A stretch of 64,000 nucleotides of DNA. Source: Lachnoanaerobaculum orale (GTDB lineage Bacteria; Bacillota; Clostridia; Lachnospirales; Lachnospiraceae). How positions within the stretch are numbered: position 1 is the first letter of the stretch; every line of letters begins with the position of its first letter. Below the pieces are notes generated by a model that worked only from the letters and a program-made list of their open reading frames with translations, made no database searches and was not told where the DNA came from. Below, one piece after another: positions 25,094-34,397 of this stretch. Location of the stretch: positions 716,157 through 780,156 of the forward strand of contig NZ_RRCM01000001.1 of NCBI RefSeq assembly GCF_003862485.1, read 5' to 3'. Position numbers and translations under genes: made by a program.

Positions 25094-26737
25094 ATGAATT
25101 GCAAAAAATGTAATGCACCGTTAGAACCGGATGAGATGTTCTGTGCAAATTGCGGAGAAAAGAACCCTGATTACAAGCCGGCAGATGCAAGTGCTTTTGA
25201 AGGATATGATGAAGGCCCAAAGAAGAAAAAGAAACCTGTAGCTTTGATAGCAGGTGTTTTGGCGGCGGTTGTAGTTGTAGGAGCGGTATATGCGGGAGTA
25301 GGTGTTGCAAAGAGCGTATTTATGTCACCTAAGGATCAGTTTAAGGCCGCAATACAAAAAGAGTCCGATTCCGTGATAGGTTATATCGGAAAGTCAATAG
25401 ACAGAGTGAAGGAAAGATATAAAGCATACGGAGACGGATACAATACAAACGGTATTGCAAGTTTTGAGTTGTCAAACAAGGGTAAGGATTTTTTATCATC
25501 CGAGCTTGGAATTTACAGTGATATAGACTGGTTTGACAATTTACAATTGGAATATAACGGCAATGTTACTCTTGATGATATGGAAATCGAGTTTAATACA
25601 AAACTTAATAAAAAGGACCTTTTTAAGGTAGATGCATATATGAATGATAAGAGTATGCAGGTAAAATTGCCTGAATTTTCAGATGATGTACTCACATTTA
25701 ATACGGATGAATTATCGGGAATAGGGTATATGGGAGGATTCAATGCTTTTGAGTCATTGGATATAAACGCCATGTTTGCAGAGGCTGTTCCGGATTCGGC
25801 AAAACTTAAAAAGATTTCAGATAAGTATACAAAGATTTTTCTTGAAAATATAGATGATGTGGAAAAGACCTCGGACAGTGTAGAGGCACAGGGCGTGAGA
25901 GTAAAGGCTACAAAGCTTACAGCATATATATCTGGAGATAAAATAAAAGAAATCAAAAAGGATATTCTTGATAAAGCGCTTGAAGACGACGAACTTAAAG
26001 AGACTGTTATAAAGTGCGGTGACGCATACGGAAAATTCTCAGATAACGGAATGTCAGGTAAGGAGGCTTATGATGAATTCAGAAGTCTTGCAGAGCTTGA
26101 GCGTGAATATGCGGACAGCGAGCAGTTTAACGACCTTGAGTTCAGTATATGGGTTTCAGGTAAGAAAGTTGTAGCAAAAGAACTGGTTGCAGACAATCAG
26201 ACTGTAATTGAGTATAAGACTCCTGTAAGTGCCTCAAAGCTGGGCGTAGAAATCAATATAGGTGACGGATATGAAAAGTTAAGTATTACAGGTAAAGGTA
26301 AGATAAAGAACTCGGCTTTAATCGGAGATTTTGATATCACAGCTTCAGGACAAACCGTCAGTATCGGTGTCAACAGAATAGATTTGAAAAAGTTGAAAAA
26401 CGGATATATGGATATGGACTTGGATTTTGCGTCTGTGACCGACAGAGATATAGCCGACTACAGTTTAGGTGTAAAGGTGCAGGAGGATACAAAGAAGAGT
26501 TCGGTTATTTTAAATATTATGAAAGATGACGACACTCTTGTAAGAGTTGCCGTAGACGATGCAACAGGCAAATTCAATAAGCCGAATGAGCTTGACGGAA
26601 AGAAGCTTGACTCCACCAACGATACGGATTTGCAGGAGTACGGAGAGAACTTTGACAAGGACAAATTCACAGACAGGTTAAGGAAAGCCGGAGTCCCGAG
26701 CGAATATGTGGATGAGTTGGAAGATGAAATCAACTAG
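25094..26737 (+). CDS. Zinc-ribbon membrane protein with large extracellular part
   Basis: 547 residues with ATG 25094 and GGGAGGA upstream. The cytoplasmic head has a CxxC-CxxC zinc ribbon (C3, C6, C17, C20), then KKKKK, one membrane segment (about 48-72) and a large exterior part with many beta strands and charged residues. This layout resembles TcaA/YvbJ-type proteins, which act in envelope stress, but the exterior was not matched to a known domain. The stop overlaps the start of an ABC exporter ATPase, so the protein may work with that transporter. Two smaller zinc-ribbon proteins follow at 31.9 and 32.5 kb. Confidence 0.8.
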   Translation: MNCKKCNAPLEPDEMFCANCGEKNPDYKPADASAFEGYDEGPKKKKKPVALIAGVLAAVVVVGAVYAGVGVAKSVFMSPKDQFKAAIQKESDSVIGYIGKSIDRVKERYKAYGDGYNTNGIASFELSNKGKDFLSSELGIYSDIDWFDNLQLEYNGNVTLDDMEIEFNTKLNKKDLFKVDAYMNDKSMQVKLPEFSDDVLTFNTDELSGIGYMGGFNAFESLDINAMFAEAVPDSAKLKKISDKYTKIFLENIDDVEKTSDSVEAQGVRVKATKLTAYISGDKIKEIKKDILDKALEDDELKETVIKCGDAYGKFSDNGMSGKEAYDEFRSLAELEREYADSEQFNDLEFSIWVSGKKVVAKELVADNQTVIEYKTPVSASKLGVEINIGDGYEKLSITGKGKIKNSALIGDFDITASGQTVSIGVNRIDLKKLKNGYMDMDLDFASVTDRDIADYSLGVKVQEDTKKSSVILNIMKDDDTLVRVAVDDATGKFNKPNELDGKKLDSTNDTDLQEYGENFDKDKFTDRLRKAGVPSEYVDELEDEIN

Positions 26738-27407
26738 TATAGATATAGTAGGACTGAAAAAAAGATACGCAAAAAGAGATATACTAAGAGGAGTATCTCT
26801 TAGTATAGAGTTTGGCAGTTGTATAGGGATTTTAGGAGGGAATGGTAGCGGAAAGACTACCATTCTCTCTATATTGGCAGGAATAACCGATGCCGATGAG
26901 GGAGAGTTTATCTGTGAGGGGTATGATCTTTTAAAGGATGACAAAAGGAGAAGATTTGTTGTAGGGATAATACCGCAGAAAAATCCGCTTATAGAGGAGC
27001 TTTCGGCAAAGGACAATCTTTTGCTTTGGCATGACAGGAAATATTTGGATATCAGTGCAAAAGAGGGAATAATAAGAGACCTCGGCGTCACAAAATTTAT
27101 AAACAAAAAGGTATCTACTTTAAGCGAGGGTATGAAAAAGAGACTTTCAATAGCCTGTGCGGTAAAGAAACATTCAAAGATATTGCTTATGGATGAGCCT
27201 AGTGCGGCGCTTGATATTGCGGCAAAGGAAGTAATACATGAGTATATAAAAAAGTTCACCGCTATGGGAGGTATAGTCATACTTGTGACACATGATGAGG
27301 GTGAGCTTAATTTATGTGACAGATATTATATTTTAAAAGACGGATTACTTAGTGATTACCGCTTTGACGGCGATATAAAAAATCTTGCGAAACTGATAGG
27401 TGATTAG
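26724..27407 (+). CDS. ABC-2 type transporter ATP-binding protein
   Basis: 227 residues from ATG 26724; in-frame ATGs at 26706 and 26712 are less likely because the domain begins at IDIVGLKKRYAKRDIL. Motifs are Walker A GGNGSGKTT, a divergent signature LSEGMKKR, Walker B ILLMDEPSAALD and the switch VTHDEGE. The layout matches export-type (DrrA/NatA/CcmA-like) ATPases. It overlaps the zinc-ribbon gene by 14 bases and is followed directly by two permease genes. The substrate is unknown. Confidence 0.9.
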   Translation: MKSTSIDIVGLKKRYAKRDILRGVSLSIEFGSCIGILGGNGSGKTTILSILAGITDADEGEFICEGYDLLKDDKRRRFVVGIIPQKNPLIEELSAKDNLLLWHDRKYLDISAKEGIIRDLGVTKFINKKVSTLSEGMKKRLSIACAVKKHSKILLMDEPSAALDIAAKEVIHEYIKKFTAMGGIVILVTHDEGELNLCDRYYILKDGLLSDYRFDGDIKNLAKLIGD

Positions 27408-28598
27408 ATGTTCAAATCTTATCTTTTGATTCAAATAAAGAGATTGTTTCGAGTACTTCCGATGGCTCTTTTGTTTAATTTTTTGACAATAGCAGGTATT
27501 TGCGGCATTTTTGCTTTAAAAATCGGGACGGCCGGTAAGTCACAAAGCAGGATAGGAGTCGGCATAGTAGGGAGTATTGAAAATAAATATATGAAACTTG
27601 GAGTGGAGATGTTAAACAATATGGATGCTTCAAGGTTTTCAATAAAGTTTATAAATATGGACGAGACCGCGGCAAAAAGCTCTCTGAAATCAGGCGAGAT
27701 AATAGGTTATTTTAAAATAGATAAGGACTTTATAGAGGCGCTTGAAAACGGAGAAAACAGACCTATAGAATATGTAAGCTCGGGAGCAGGCATGGTAAGT
27801 GATCTGTCAAAGGAGGTTGCTGCCGTTTTTTCAACGCTTTTGGTAAACTCAGAAAGAGCGATATATGCGGCAGATGATTATCTGATTGATCATCCGCAGG
27901 TATATGACAGAGAGCGTGCAAATACCGAACTTAATATAGAACTTTTAAAGAATGTAATGAGCAGAGGTAAAATATATGATGTGAAAAGTGTTGATACTCT
28001 GAGCGCACTTTCAGATACGGATAATTATATTTGCGGTATGAGCGTTCTTTTTATGATGTTTACAGGGCTTGGACTTGGAGGGTTGCTTTCTGAAAAAAAT
28101 GAGAGTCTTTTAAAGGTATTAAAATCTGGAGGACTTTCATACTCTGCTTCACTTACTGCGGATATACTTGTAGTAAGCCTGTATATAAGCTTAATGGTGA
28201 TTATATTTACAGCCGGTATGGCTTTGACAGGTGATATTTTATCGTGGAATCATAATTCTTTACATTTATTTGAATATTGCAAAGATATAATTTTTTTATC
28301 CGCTATGTTTGCTTCAATGCATTTGTTCATATATGAGATAACAGCTAAAAGAGTGGTGGCGGTACTTTTGGAGCTGTTACTTGGGCTTTCACTCGGATAT
28401 ATAGGCGGATGTATCTACCCTATAAGATTTTTTCCGGATACTGTAAAGGGGCTTTCAATGTTTTTGCCTTCAGGTGCGGGTATACAGGTACTTAGTGACG
28501 GCATGGGGTATAATGTGGATATTTTTTATTTTGCGGTGATACTTGTATACAGTATTTTATTTATCGGAGGAGTATATGTTTTGCGAAATAAAAGATAA
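27408..28598 (+). CDS. ABC-2 type transporter permease, first subunit
   Basis: 396 residues, starting right after the ATPase stop. One membrane segment near the N-terminus (about 16-38) is followed by an extracellular region of about 170 residues and then five to six membrane segments (about 205-395), the ABC2_membrane_3 topology. GLGLGGLLSEKNESLLKVLKSGGLSYSASL matches the coupling-helix region of this family. It forms a heterodimer with the next gene's product in all likelihood. The substrate is unknown. Confidence 0.85.
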   Translation: MFKSYLLIQIKRLFRVLPMALLFNFLTIAGICGIFALKIGTAGKSQSRIGVGIVGSIENKYMKLGVEMLNNMDASRFSIKFINMDETAAKSSLKSGEIIGYFKIDKDFIEALENGENRPIEYVSSGAGMVSDLSKEVAAVFSTLLVNSERAIYAADDYLIDHPQVYDRERANTELNIELLKNVMSRGKIYDVKSVDTLSALSDTDNYICGMSVLFMMFTGLGLGGLLSEKNESLLKVLKSGGLSYSASLTADILVVSLYISLMVIIFTAGMALTGDILSWNHNSLHLFEYCKDIIFLSAMFASMHLFIYEITAKRVVAVLLELLLGLSLGYIGGCIYPIRFFPDTVKGLSMFLPSGAGIQVLSDGMGYNVDIFYFAVILVYSILFIGGVYVLRNKR

Positions 28599-29688
28599 TA
28601 TCCTGACAATAAAAAGATGGTATATTGCTCTTTTTAAAAGACTTCTAAAAAGGACCGAGTTTATAGTAATGCTTCTTACATTGCCTTTACTTGTATTTGG
28701 CATAATGTCCGTATCCAAGCAAAAAAAGGGATTACTTGATATCGGAATTGTGGCGTATTCTTCATGTAACAGTGATGTAAGAGCGGTTGTAAATAAGCTT
28801 AAGAATGAGAAGAGTGTACTTGACTTTAAGGTTTACGGCGACGAACAACTTGCAAAAGAAAGTTTGAAAAGAGGAAAGCTTGATATCATATGGGTATTTC
28901 CGGATTCACTTGATGATATGGTAGATAATAGTATAAAGGTGATTCAAGGCAAAGACTCTGCTATAAACAGTATCACAAGAGAAAAGCTGTATGCCGCACT
29001 GTATCCGTATATTGCACACTCCGAGTATATAAAATATATGAGAAAAATCGGTGTGAGTGATACAAAGGTGCTTGATAAATATTTTGACGATATAGATGTG
29101 GACGGTGACTTTATAAAGTTTGAGGGTGTAAAAGGAAAGAGTCCTTATGAAAACCTTGACTATATGACATATCCGATAAGAGGTTTTATATGTATATGGC
29201 TTTTTGTAGGTACTTTGACTGCCGATATCTATTTTTTAAATGATGAGAAAAACGGACTTTTTTCTATGGCGGATAAAAAGATTAAGAGAGTCATTGCATC
29301 TGTATACAGCGTAGGTATTGCGGCTACATTGGCAGCTGTAATGCTTTTTACATTATTTTTGACAGGTCAGGCGGCAGATATATTTATTGAGATAGAGGCT
29401 ATATTTTTACTTTCGGTCTCGTTTATACTGATTGCGGATATACTTGGAAAAACTTTTAAAAGAGCCGAAATATTGGAAGCGCTTATTTTTCCGCTTATTT
29501 TATTTTTGATTATTTTTGCACCTGTAATATTTGATGTGAGAGTTTTGGGTATCAGGTTTATTACAAGGCTTGATCCGATATATTACTATTTGAGTGTGAT
29601 TGAAGACGGCAGGTTTTATGATTTTATATTATTTGTTGCGGCATTGCTGTCTGTTGATAAAATTATATCCTTTATAAAACTCAAATAA
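28576..29688 (+). CDS. ABC-2 type transporter permease, second subunit
   Basis: 370 residues from ATG 28576, preceded by GGAGG (28566-28570) and overlapping the first permease by 23 bases. It has the same plan: one N-terminal membrane segment (about 32-45), an extracellular loop of about 150 residues and five to six C-terminal segments. FLNDEKNGLFSMADKKIKR resembles the coupling helix of the first subunit, so the two are diverged paralogs. It is followed by a bidirectional terminator. Confidence 0.85.
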   Translation: MFCEIKDNILTIKRWYIALFKRLLKRTEFIVMLLTLPLLVFGIMSVSKQKKGLLDIGIVAYSSCNSDVRAVVNKLKNEKSVLDFKVYGDEQLAKESLKRGKLDIIWVFPDSLDDMVDNSIKVIQGKDSAINSITREKLYAALYPYIAHSEYIKYMRKIGVSDTKVLDKYFDDIDVDGDFIKFEGVKGKSPYENLDYMTYPIRGFICIWLFVGTLTADIYFLNDEKNGLFSMADKKIKRVIASVYSVGIAATLAAVMLFTLFLTGQAADIFIEIEAIFLLSVSFILIADILGKTFKRAEILEALIFPLILFLIIFAPVIFDVRVLGIRFITRLDPIYYYLSVIEDGRFYDFILFVAALLSVDKIISFIKLK

Positions 29689-29692
29689 AAAA

Positions 29693-29732
29693 GCACCTGC
29701 GAGACGGTTATTGTCAAACAGGTGCCTTTTTT
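29693..29732. terminator. Bidirectional terminator
   Basis: GCACCTG (29693-29699) pairs with CAGGTGC (29719-29725), flanked by A and T runs. It ends the ABC operon and the convergent VWA lipoprotein gene. Confidence 0.85.
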
Positions 29733-31576
29733 TAATATGCCGTTACGGCATCATATATTGCTATTGTAGCGTTGCTGCCCGGGTCCACAGAGTACTGTGA
29801 AAATCTCCAAACACCGTCACTGCCTTTTTTGAGGACATATTCAGGTTTTTGGTTTACTCTTTCCCATATCCTTATTTGTGAATCCGGACCTACATTCCAC
29901 GAATTTCTATAAAGTATATTATTTAGCTGGTTTAATTTATCTCCGGTAAAGGAGCTGTACTTTCTGTCAAGTATAACATCATAATCTTCGTCGGTAGCAA
30001 GTTTTATAGTATTTTCATCCACTACAGTGATTGAACTTACACTGTATGACATCAGGCTCTCACTTACCACATTGGCAAATCCGCCTGTAACCTGCTTTGA
30101 CATCTGGTACTTCAGTCCGGTTTCGTCTGTAGGACTTACAGTATCATCTATCTTTGAAGCCAATTGGTTGTAACTGTGAGAATTCATATCTTCGATATAG
30201 CTTCTTAAGAAATTACCTAAAAGAGTGTTGAAAAAGTCGTTTCCCGAGTTTGTCTCTATATCGGCACTTCCACCGACACCGTCTCCCTTTACATACACAT
30301 TAAAATCTCTTTTATCCGTATAGTTTGTCGGATCCGGCATTTCGTATTCTATTTCGTAGTACTTCTTCATTCCTGTATATATGCTGTTGTAGAAATTACC
30401 CATATCCATACCGAAAGAGGAGAAGTATTTAAACTCACCTCCTGAGGCTGAAGTGATCTGCATAAGTTCAGGGTCGTTTGCACTGTAGTTATCACCTATT
30501 CTTACTATATAAACAGGTATCTTGTAGGATGATACCACATTGACTACATCGCTTGCACTGTTATAGCTTCCTACATCCTCACCGTCTGTAAAAGCCAGAA
30601 CACATTTAGCACCCGGTATTCCGGATACATCCTGTACTGCATAGATAAGTGTATCGTAAAGTTTTGTCTGACCGGAGGCCACATATGAAAAAATCTTTTG
30701 ATTAAGTGCGTTTACATCAGATGTGAAAACTCCGCTTTTATCAATATATGAGTTGAACTCAGTAAGCTTTACTTTATCCCCTACATTGAACTGTACGGTA
30801 TTTAAAAAAGTTGACATTACAGTCTTTGCGCTGCTTAGTCTCTCACCTTCCATACTGGAACTGGTATCCGCTACCATATCAATGTTCAATGCGTCCTTTT
30901 GGTCAAGCATTGAGATATTTTTAATGGTTACGGATTGAAAATCACCGTTTGCTACGCTTTTTTGTGAGACAAAGAACATATTAGGCGAGAGATTGGTGAC
31001 AACATTTCCGGATGAATCTTTTACATCCACATACATTCTGACTGTAGGATAGTTGGTGTAGTCAAACTGGACAATATTTACATCAAGACCTGTAAGCTTT
31101 GTGCTTGAATTTTCCACAAGCTTACTGAAGCTCTCTGAAATATCCTTATAATTGCTGAAGTCGTGCTTTTTTATCATGTCTGAAACAGTTTCACTGTACT
31201 CGGAGATTTTTTTCTTATCATCCTCCGAGGCGTACGGTACATCTGTTTTGCCCAACTTCTCTACAAGGTCCTTAGCCGAATCCTCAAGCCTTGATTCTAT
31301 TTGAGAGCTTAGCTTTACAAGCTTTTTTGCAGTCAAAAGTTGAGTTTTGTAATCATTGTCCTTGATATCGTCACATTCTTCATCAATCTTTTGAAGCTTT
31401 TCCTTCTCATCGTCCTCAAGTCCGTAAGACTCAAGTTTTTCGGCCAAATCCATTTCCCAGGCGTTGAATTCCTTGCCTTCGGTTATCTTTTTCAGGCTGC
31501 CCTTGTCAGTGAGACTGCAGGCGGATATAGAAAATGATAGAGCCAGTAAAGTTGCGGCAATTATGATTTTTTTCAT
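29732..31576 (-). CDS. VWA-domain lipoprotein
   Basis: 614 residues. The lipoprotein signal peptide ends in SISAC (Cys20). Residues about 40-150 are a charged helical region, and about 170-210 a beta domain. A von Willebrand A domain begins near residue 230: IDMVADTSSSMEG supplies the DxSxS metal site and VLAFTDGEDVGS the later Asp. The last 150 residues end in a WRFSQYSVDPG-type beta fold. VWA domains bind proteins through a metal ion, so an adhesion or assembly role on the outer face of the membrane is likely. It is encoded opposite to the surrounding envelope genes. Confidence 0.85.
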   Translation of the reverse strand: MKKIIIAATLLALSFSISACSLTDKGSLKKITEGKEFNAWEMDLAEKLESYGLEDDEKEKLQKIDEECDDIKDNDYKTQLLTAKKLVKLSSQIESRLEDSAKDLVEKLGKTDVPYASEDDKKKISEYSETVSDMIKKHDFSNYKDISESFSKLVENSSTKLTGLDVNIVQFDYTNYPTVRMYVDVKDSSGNVVTNLSPNMFFVSQKSVANGDFQSVTIKNISMLDQKDALNIDMVADTSSSMEGERLSSAKTVMSTFLNTVQFNVGDKVKLTEFNSYIDKSGVFTSDVNALNQKIFSYVASGQTKLYDTLIYAVQDVSGIPGAKCVLAFTDGEDVGSYNSASDVVNVVSSYKIPVYIVRIGDNYSANDPELMQITSASGGEFKYFSSFGMDMGNFYNSIYTGMKKYYEIEYEMPDPTNYTDKRDFNVYVKGDGVGGSADIETNSGNDFFNTLLGNFLRSYIEDMNSHSYNQLASKIDDTVSPTDETGLKYQMSKQVTGGFANVVSESLMSYSVSSITVVDENTIKLATDEDYDVILDRKYSSFTGDKLNQLNNILYRNSWNVGPDSQIRIWERVNQKPEYVLKKGSDGVWRFSQYSVDPGSNATIAIYDAVTAY

Positions 31577-31850
31577 ATTTAATAAAAACTCCTTACTTTA
31601 TTATTAATATTATACATCTTAAAATATTAAGTGTAAATCATGAATAAGTTTTACGAAACATTTATATTTATAATTATTATTGACAGTATTATAAGACAAC
31701 GGTTGTTTATAAAGTATTTTGTCAAAATTATGATTATATAATTAGGATATGCTTAACAAGAAATTATTTTTTATAGTATTTAAGAATCAATTATGGTAAA
31801 ATTTACTGTATAAAGAAGATTCTATTACATATCGAGGAGGGAATAATATT

Positions 31851-32510
31851 ATGGCAAAATTCTGTGCAAATTGCGGCGCACCGATGGAAGACGGGGATGC
31901 TGTCTGCGGACAATGTGGTACACCTGTTTCAAATGTTGTAAAGGATAAAGCTGAGACAAAGGCTGTGCCTGAAGGAGGAAGCAATAAAAAGCTCGGCATT
32001 GCGGTTGCTGTAGGATGTGCTGTAGTTGTAATAGCTGTTATAGCGGTAATAGCAAATATAATCGGCGGCGCTTCAGGATATAAATCCACTTTAAATAAGT
32101 TTGTTAAGGCGATGAAAAACGATGACGATACTACGATTGTATCCATATCAAGCAGCATAAGCCAAGATATTTACGGAGCTAAGGATTATGACAAGATGAT
32201 TGACAGATTCCTTGATAACAAGCTTGACGGCTATGAGGACAGGATAGACAGTGAGGTTAAAAAGATTACTTATGAGATAAAGGACAAGTCTGAAATTACA
32301 GACAGAAAACTTGAAAAGTATAAGGATAAGCTTTCAGACGACTACAATGTGGATACAAACGGCATTACAAAGATGATAAAGATTGATAAACTCAAGCTTA
32401 CCGTAAAGGGCAGCAAGAAGTCATCATCAGACAGTATTGACGATCTTTATCTTATAAAGGAAGACGGTAAGTGGACAATATTCTTTGATGATTACGGAAT
32501 ATTCAGATAG
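31851..32510 (+). CDS. Small zinc-ribbon membrane protein
   Basis: 219 residues with a strong RBS (GAGGAGGG). Zinc-ribbon cysteines are C5, C8, C19 and C22, one membrane segment spans about 48-70, and the exterior part of about 145 residues ends in DDLYLIKEDGKWTIFFDDYG, a pattern common in small secreted NTF2/DUF4878-like domains. It is the first gene of a run of four same-strand envelope genes. The 274-bp region upstream is AT-rich; no clear promoter was picked by eye. Confidence 0.75.
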   Translation: MAKFCANCGAPMEDGDAVCGQCGTPVSNVVKDKAETKAVPEGGSNKKLGIAVAVGCAVVVIAVIAVIANIIGGASGYKSTLNKFVKAMKNDDDTTIVSISSSISQDIYGAKDYDKMIDRFLDNKLDGYEDRIDSEVKKITYEIKDKSEITDRKLEKYKDKLSDDYNVDTNGITKMIKIDKLKLTVKGSKKSSSDSIDDLYLIKEDGKWTIFFDDYGIFR

Positions 32511-32526
32511 ATAAGGGAGAATAAGC

Positions 32527-33366
32527 ATGTTTTGTACAAAATGCGGGAAGCAGGTAAGAGACGGACTCAAGTACTGCACGAACTGCGGTGCACCTATAAA
32601 ACAACATGAGAGTGGAGGTACAGGCGGTCAGAACAGGATTGTAGCAGGCGGCAAGGTAAATCTTAAAAAGGATGACGATACTGCAAAACCTGCAGCGGTT
32701 TCACAGCCAAGCAACAGTATAAGTTTCAATACGGGAAATACCGCAGGAAACACTCCTGTCAAAAAGCCTAAAAAGAATAAAGGAATTAAGATTGCAATTA
32801 TTACAATACTCGGTATTATATTGGCAATTCTTTTGATTATCTTTGCACTTGTTCAGACCGGAGTTATCAGCATATCTGTAAGTGATAATGAGAATCAGGA
32901 AAGTACACTTGATAAGAGCAAGTCGTCCAAAAGAGAGAAGGAAAAGGAGAGAAGGGCCAAGGAAAAAGAGAGCGAGAGTGAGAGTGAAGCAAATACTATG
33001 CCTACTGTAGAACAGACGGAGCCTAATACTATGCCTACAGTGGCACAGACAGAAAGCGTTACAGTACCCGGTACAGTTGCAATGAACAGTGAATTTATTT
33101 TGCCTGACAGCAGCACAAGGGTACTTGATAAGAGTGAGTTGGCAGGTTTTACTGCCGAACAGTGTCGCCTTGCAAGAAATGAAATCTATGCAAAACACGG
33201 AAGAATGTTTGATGACGCCGGATTGCAAAATTACTTCAATTCACGCAGCTGGTATCACGGAACTATACCTGCAGACAGATTCAGTGACACAATGCTTAGT
33301 GATATTGAGATACAAAACAGAAATTTGATAATCGCATATGAAAAGGAAATGGGATATACAAAGTAA
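32527..33366 (+). CDS. Zinc-ribbon membrane protein with C-terminal YARHG domain
   Basis: 279 residues. Zinc-ribbon cysteines are C3, C6, C17 and C20. A linker leads to one membrane segment (about 87-112), then a highly charged KR/E-rich stretch, two copies of an 11-residue Thr/Pro-rich unit (NTMPTVEQTEP), and a C-terminal YARHG domain: LARNEIYAKHGRMFDDAGLQNYF...W, with the name-giving motif as YAKHG. YARHG domains are extracellular and proposed to bind the cell wall. It lies between the smaller zinc-ribbon gene and an amidase, 9 bp before the latter. Confidence 0.85.
   Translation: MFCTKCGKQVRDGLKYCTNCGAPIKQHESGGTGGQNRIVAGGKVNLKKDDDTAKPAAVSQPSNSISFNTGNTAGNTPVKKPKKNKGIKIAIITILGIILAILLIIFALVQTGVISISVSDNENQESTLDKSKSSKREKEKERRAKEKESESESEANTMPTVEQTEPNTMPTVAQTESVTVPGTVAMNSEFILPDSSTRVLDKSELAGFTAEQCRLARNEIYAKHGRMFDDAGLQNYFNSRSWYHGTIPADRFSDTMLSDIEIQNRNLIIAYEKEMGYTK
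32992..33057 (+). repeat. Two-copy in-frame 33-bp repeat
   Basis: Two consecutive units encode NTMPTVEQTEP and NTMPTVAQTES in the wall-proximal linker of the YARHG protein. Confidence 0.8.
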
Positions 33367-33375
33367 GGAGGTAAT

Positions 33376-34386
33376 ATGAAAAAGAATAAGATGTATCATT
33401 TAGTGTGCGGTATATTGATTATATCGGTAGCGGCAAGTATAAGTGTCAGCGCAGGTACCGCAAAGAGAAAGGTAAAACCTGTTACAAGGTATAATACTGC
33501 AGAAACAGCCGCCGCTACACAGGCCGCTACGCAGGCACAGGAAAAGAAAACGGCAGTTGCCCAAAACGGAGTATATCACCTGAGCGAGAATTCAAAGTAC
33601 AGACCTTATCTGTGGAAAAATGCGGACGGAAGTGCACCTGATTATAAGGCTTATGTATTTGAACCTAAGGTGTTCAACGGCCATACGGTATTTGTAGACC
33701 CGGGACATGGTGACAATTCGGCACCTGAAGCCAATCAAAAAAGAGAAAAATATTATCCGGTTGATGACTCGCTGCTAAAGAGTATGAAGACTTCCATGGT
33801 AGGCGCTAAGGCGTACGGAGTCGGTGTGGAGGCCAGAGACAGCAAAAATGTCTATGATAAAATAGAAACTGAACCTGAGTTCAGTCTTAAGGTGGCTCTG
33901 AAACTGAAGGATTTGCTTATAAATAACGGATACCGTGTAGTTATGAGCAGAACGGATTTTAATCAAAATATTTCAAACGGTGCAAGAAGTGCTATAGCAG
34001 GTGAGACCTCCGATATTATGGTATCAATTCACTCAAATACCGGTAAAAACTCAGGTACTCTAAGTTTTTATCCGGGAGACAGTGACTATATATCGGGCAG
34101 TACTTATCCGGGATATACAAATATAATGGGTCTGACAAAGTCAAATGTAGAGTTGTCAAAGAAGCTTGCGGAAAATATGGAAAGCAATATCACTATGACT
34201 ACAGGTTTAAAGAATAAGGGAACACATTCTGCGGTTCTTAGGATATTCTCATATTCATCCATTCCTACCTGCTTGGTGGAAGTAGGATTTGCCGACAACG
34301 CTACAGATGCAAAGATACTCTCAACAAAGAAAGATGCTATTGCGACTTCTATGGCCAATGCTATAGATCAGTATTTTAACAAGTAG
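33376..34386 (+). CDS. Secreted N-acetylmuramoyl-L-alanine amidase (Amidase_3)
   Basis: 336 residues with GGAGG upstream. A signal peptide (hydrophobic about 8-24, likely cleavage near SVSAG) is followed by a Thr/Ala/Gln-rich linker. The amidase domain has FVDPGHGD (His), GVEARDSKNVYDK (Glu), VSIHSNTG (His) and CLVEVGFADN (catalytic Glu). It hydrolyses the N-acetylmuramoyl-L-alanine bond of peptidoglycan. It is a distant paralog of the amidase at 23805, which lacks the Ala/Thr linker and has a fibronectin-like region instead. The next gene starts 11 bases after the stop. Confidence 0.92.
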   Translation: MKKNKMYHLVCGILIISVAASISVSAGTAKRKVKPVTRYNTAETAAATQAATQAQEKKTAVAQNGVYHLSENSKYRPYLWKNADGSAPDYKAYVFEPKVFNGHTVFVDPGHGDNSAPEANQKREKYYPVDDSLLKSMKTSMVGAKAYGVGVEARDSKNVYDKIETEPEFSLKVALKLKDLLINNGYRVVMSRTDFNQNISNGARSAIAGETSDIMVSIHSNTGKNSGTLSFYPGDSDYISGSTYPGYTNIMGLTKSNVELSKKLAENMESNITMTTGLKNKGTHSAVLRIFSYSSIPTCLVEVGFADNATDAKILSTKKDAIATSMANAIDQYFNK

Positions 34387-34397
34387 TGGAGAACTTT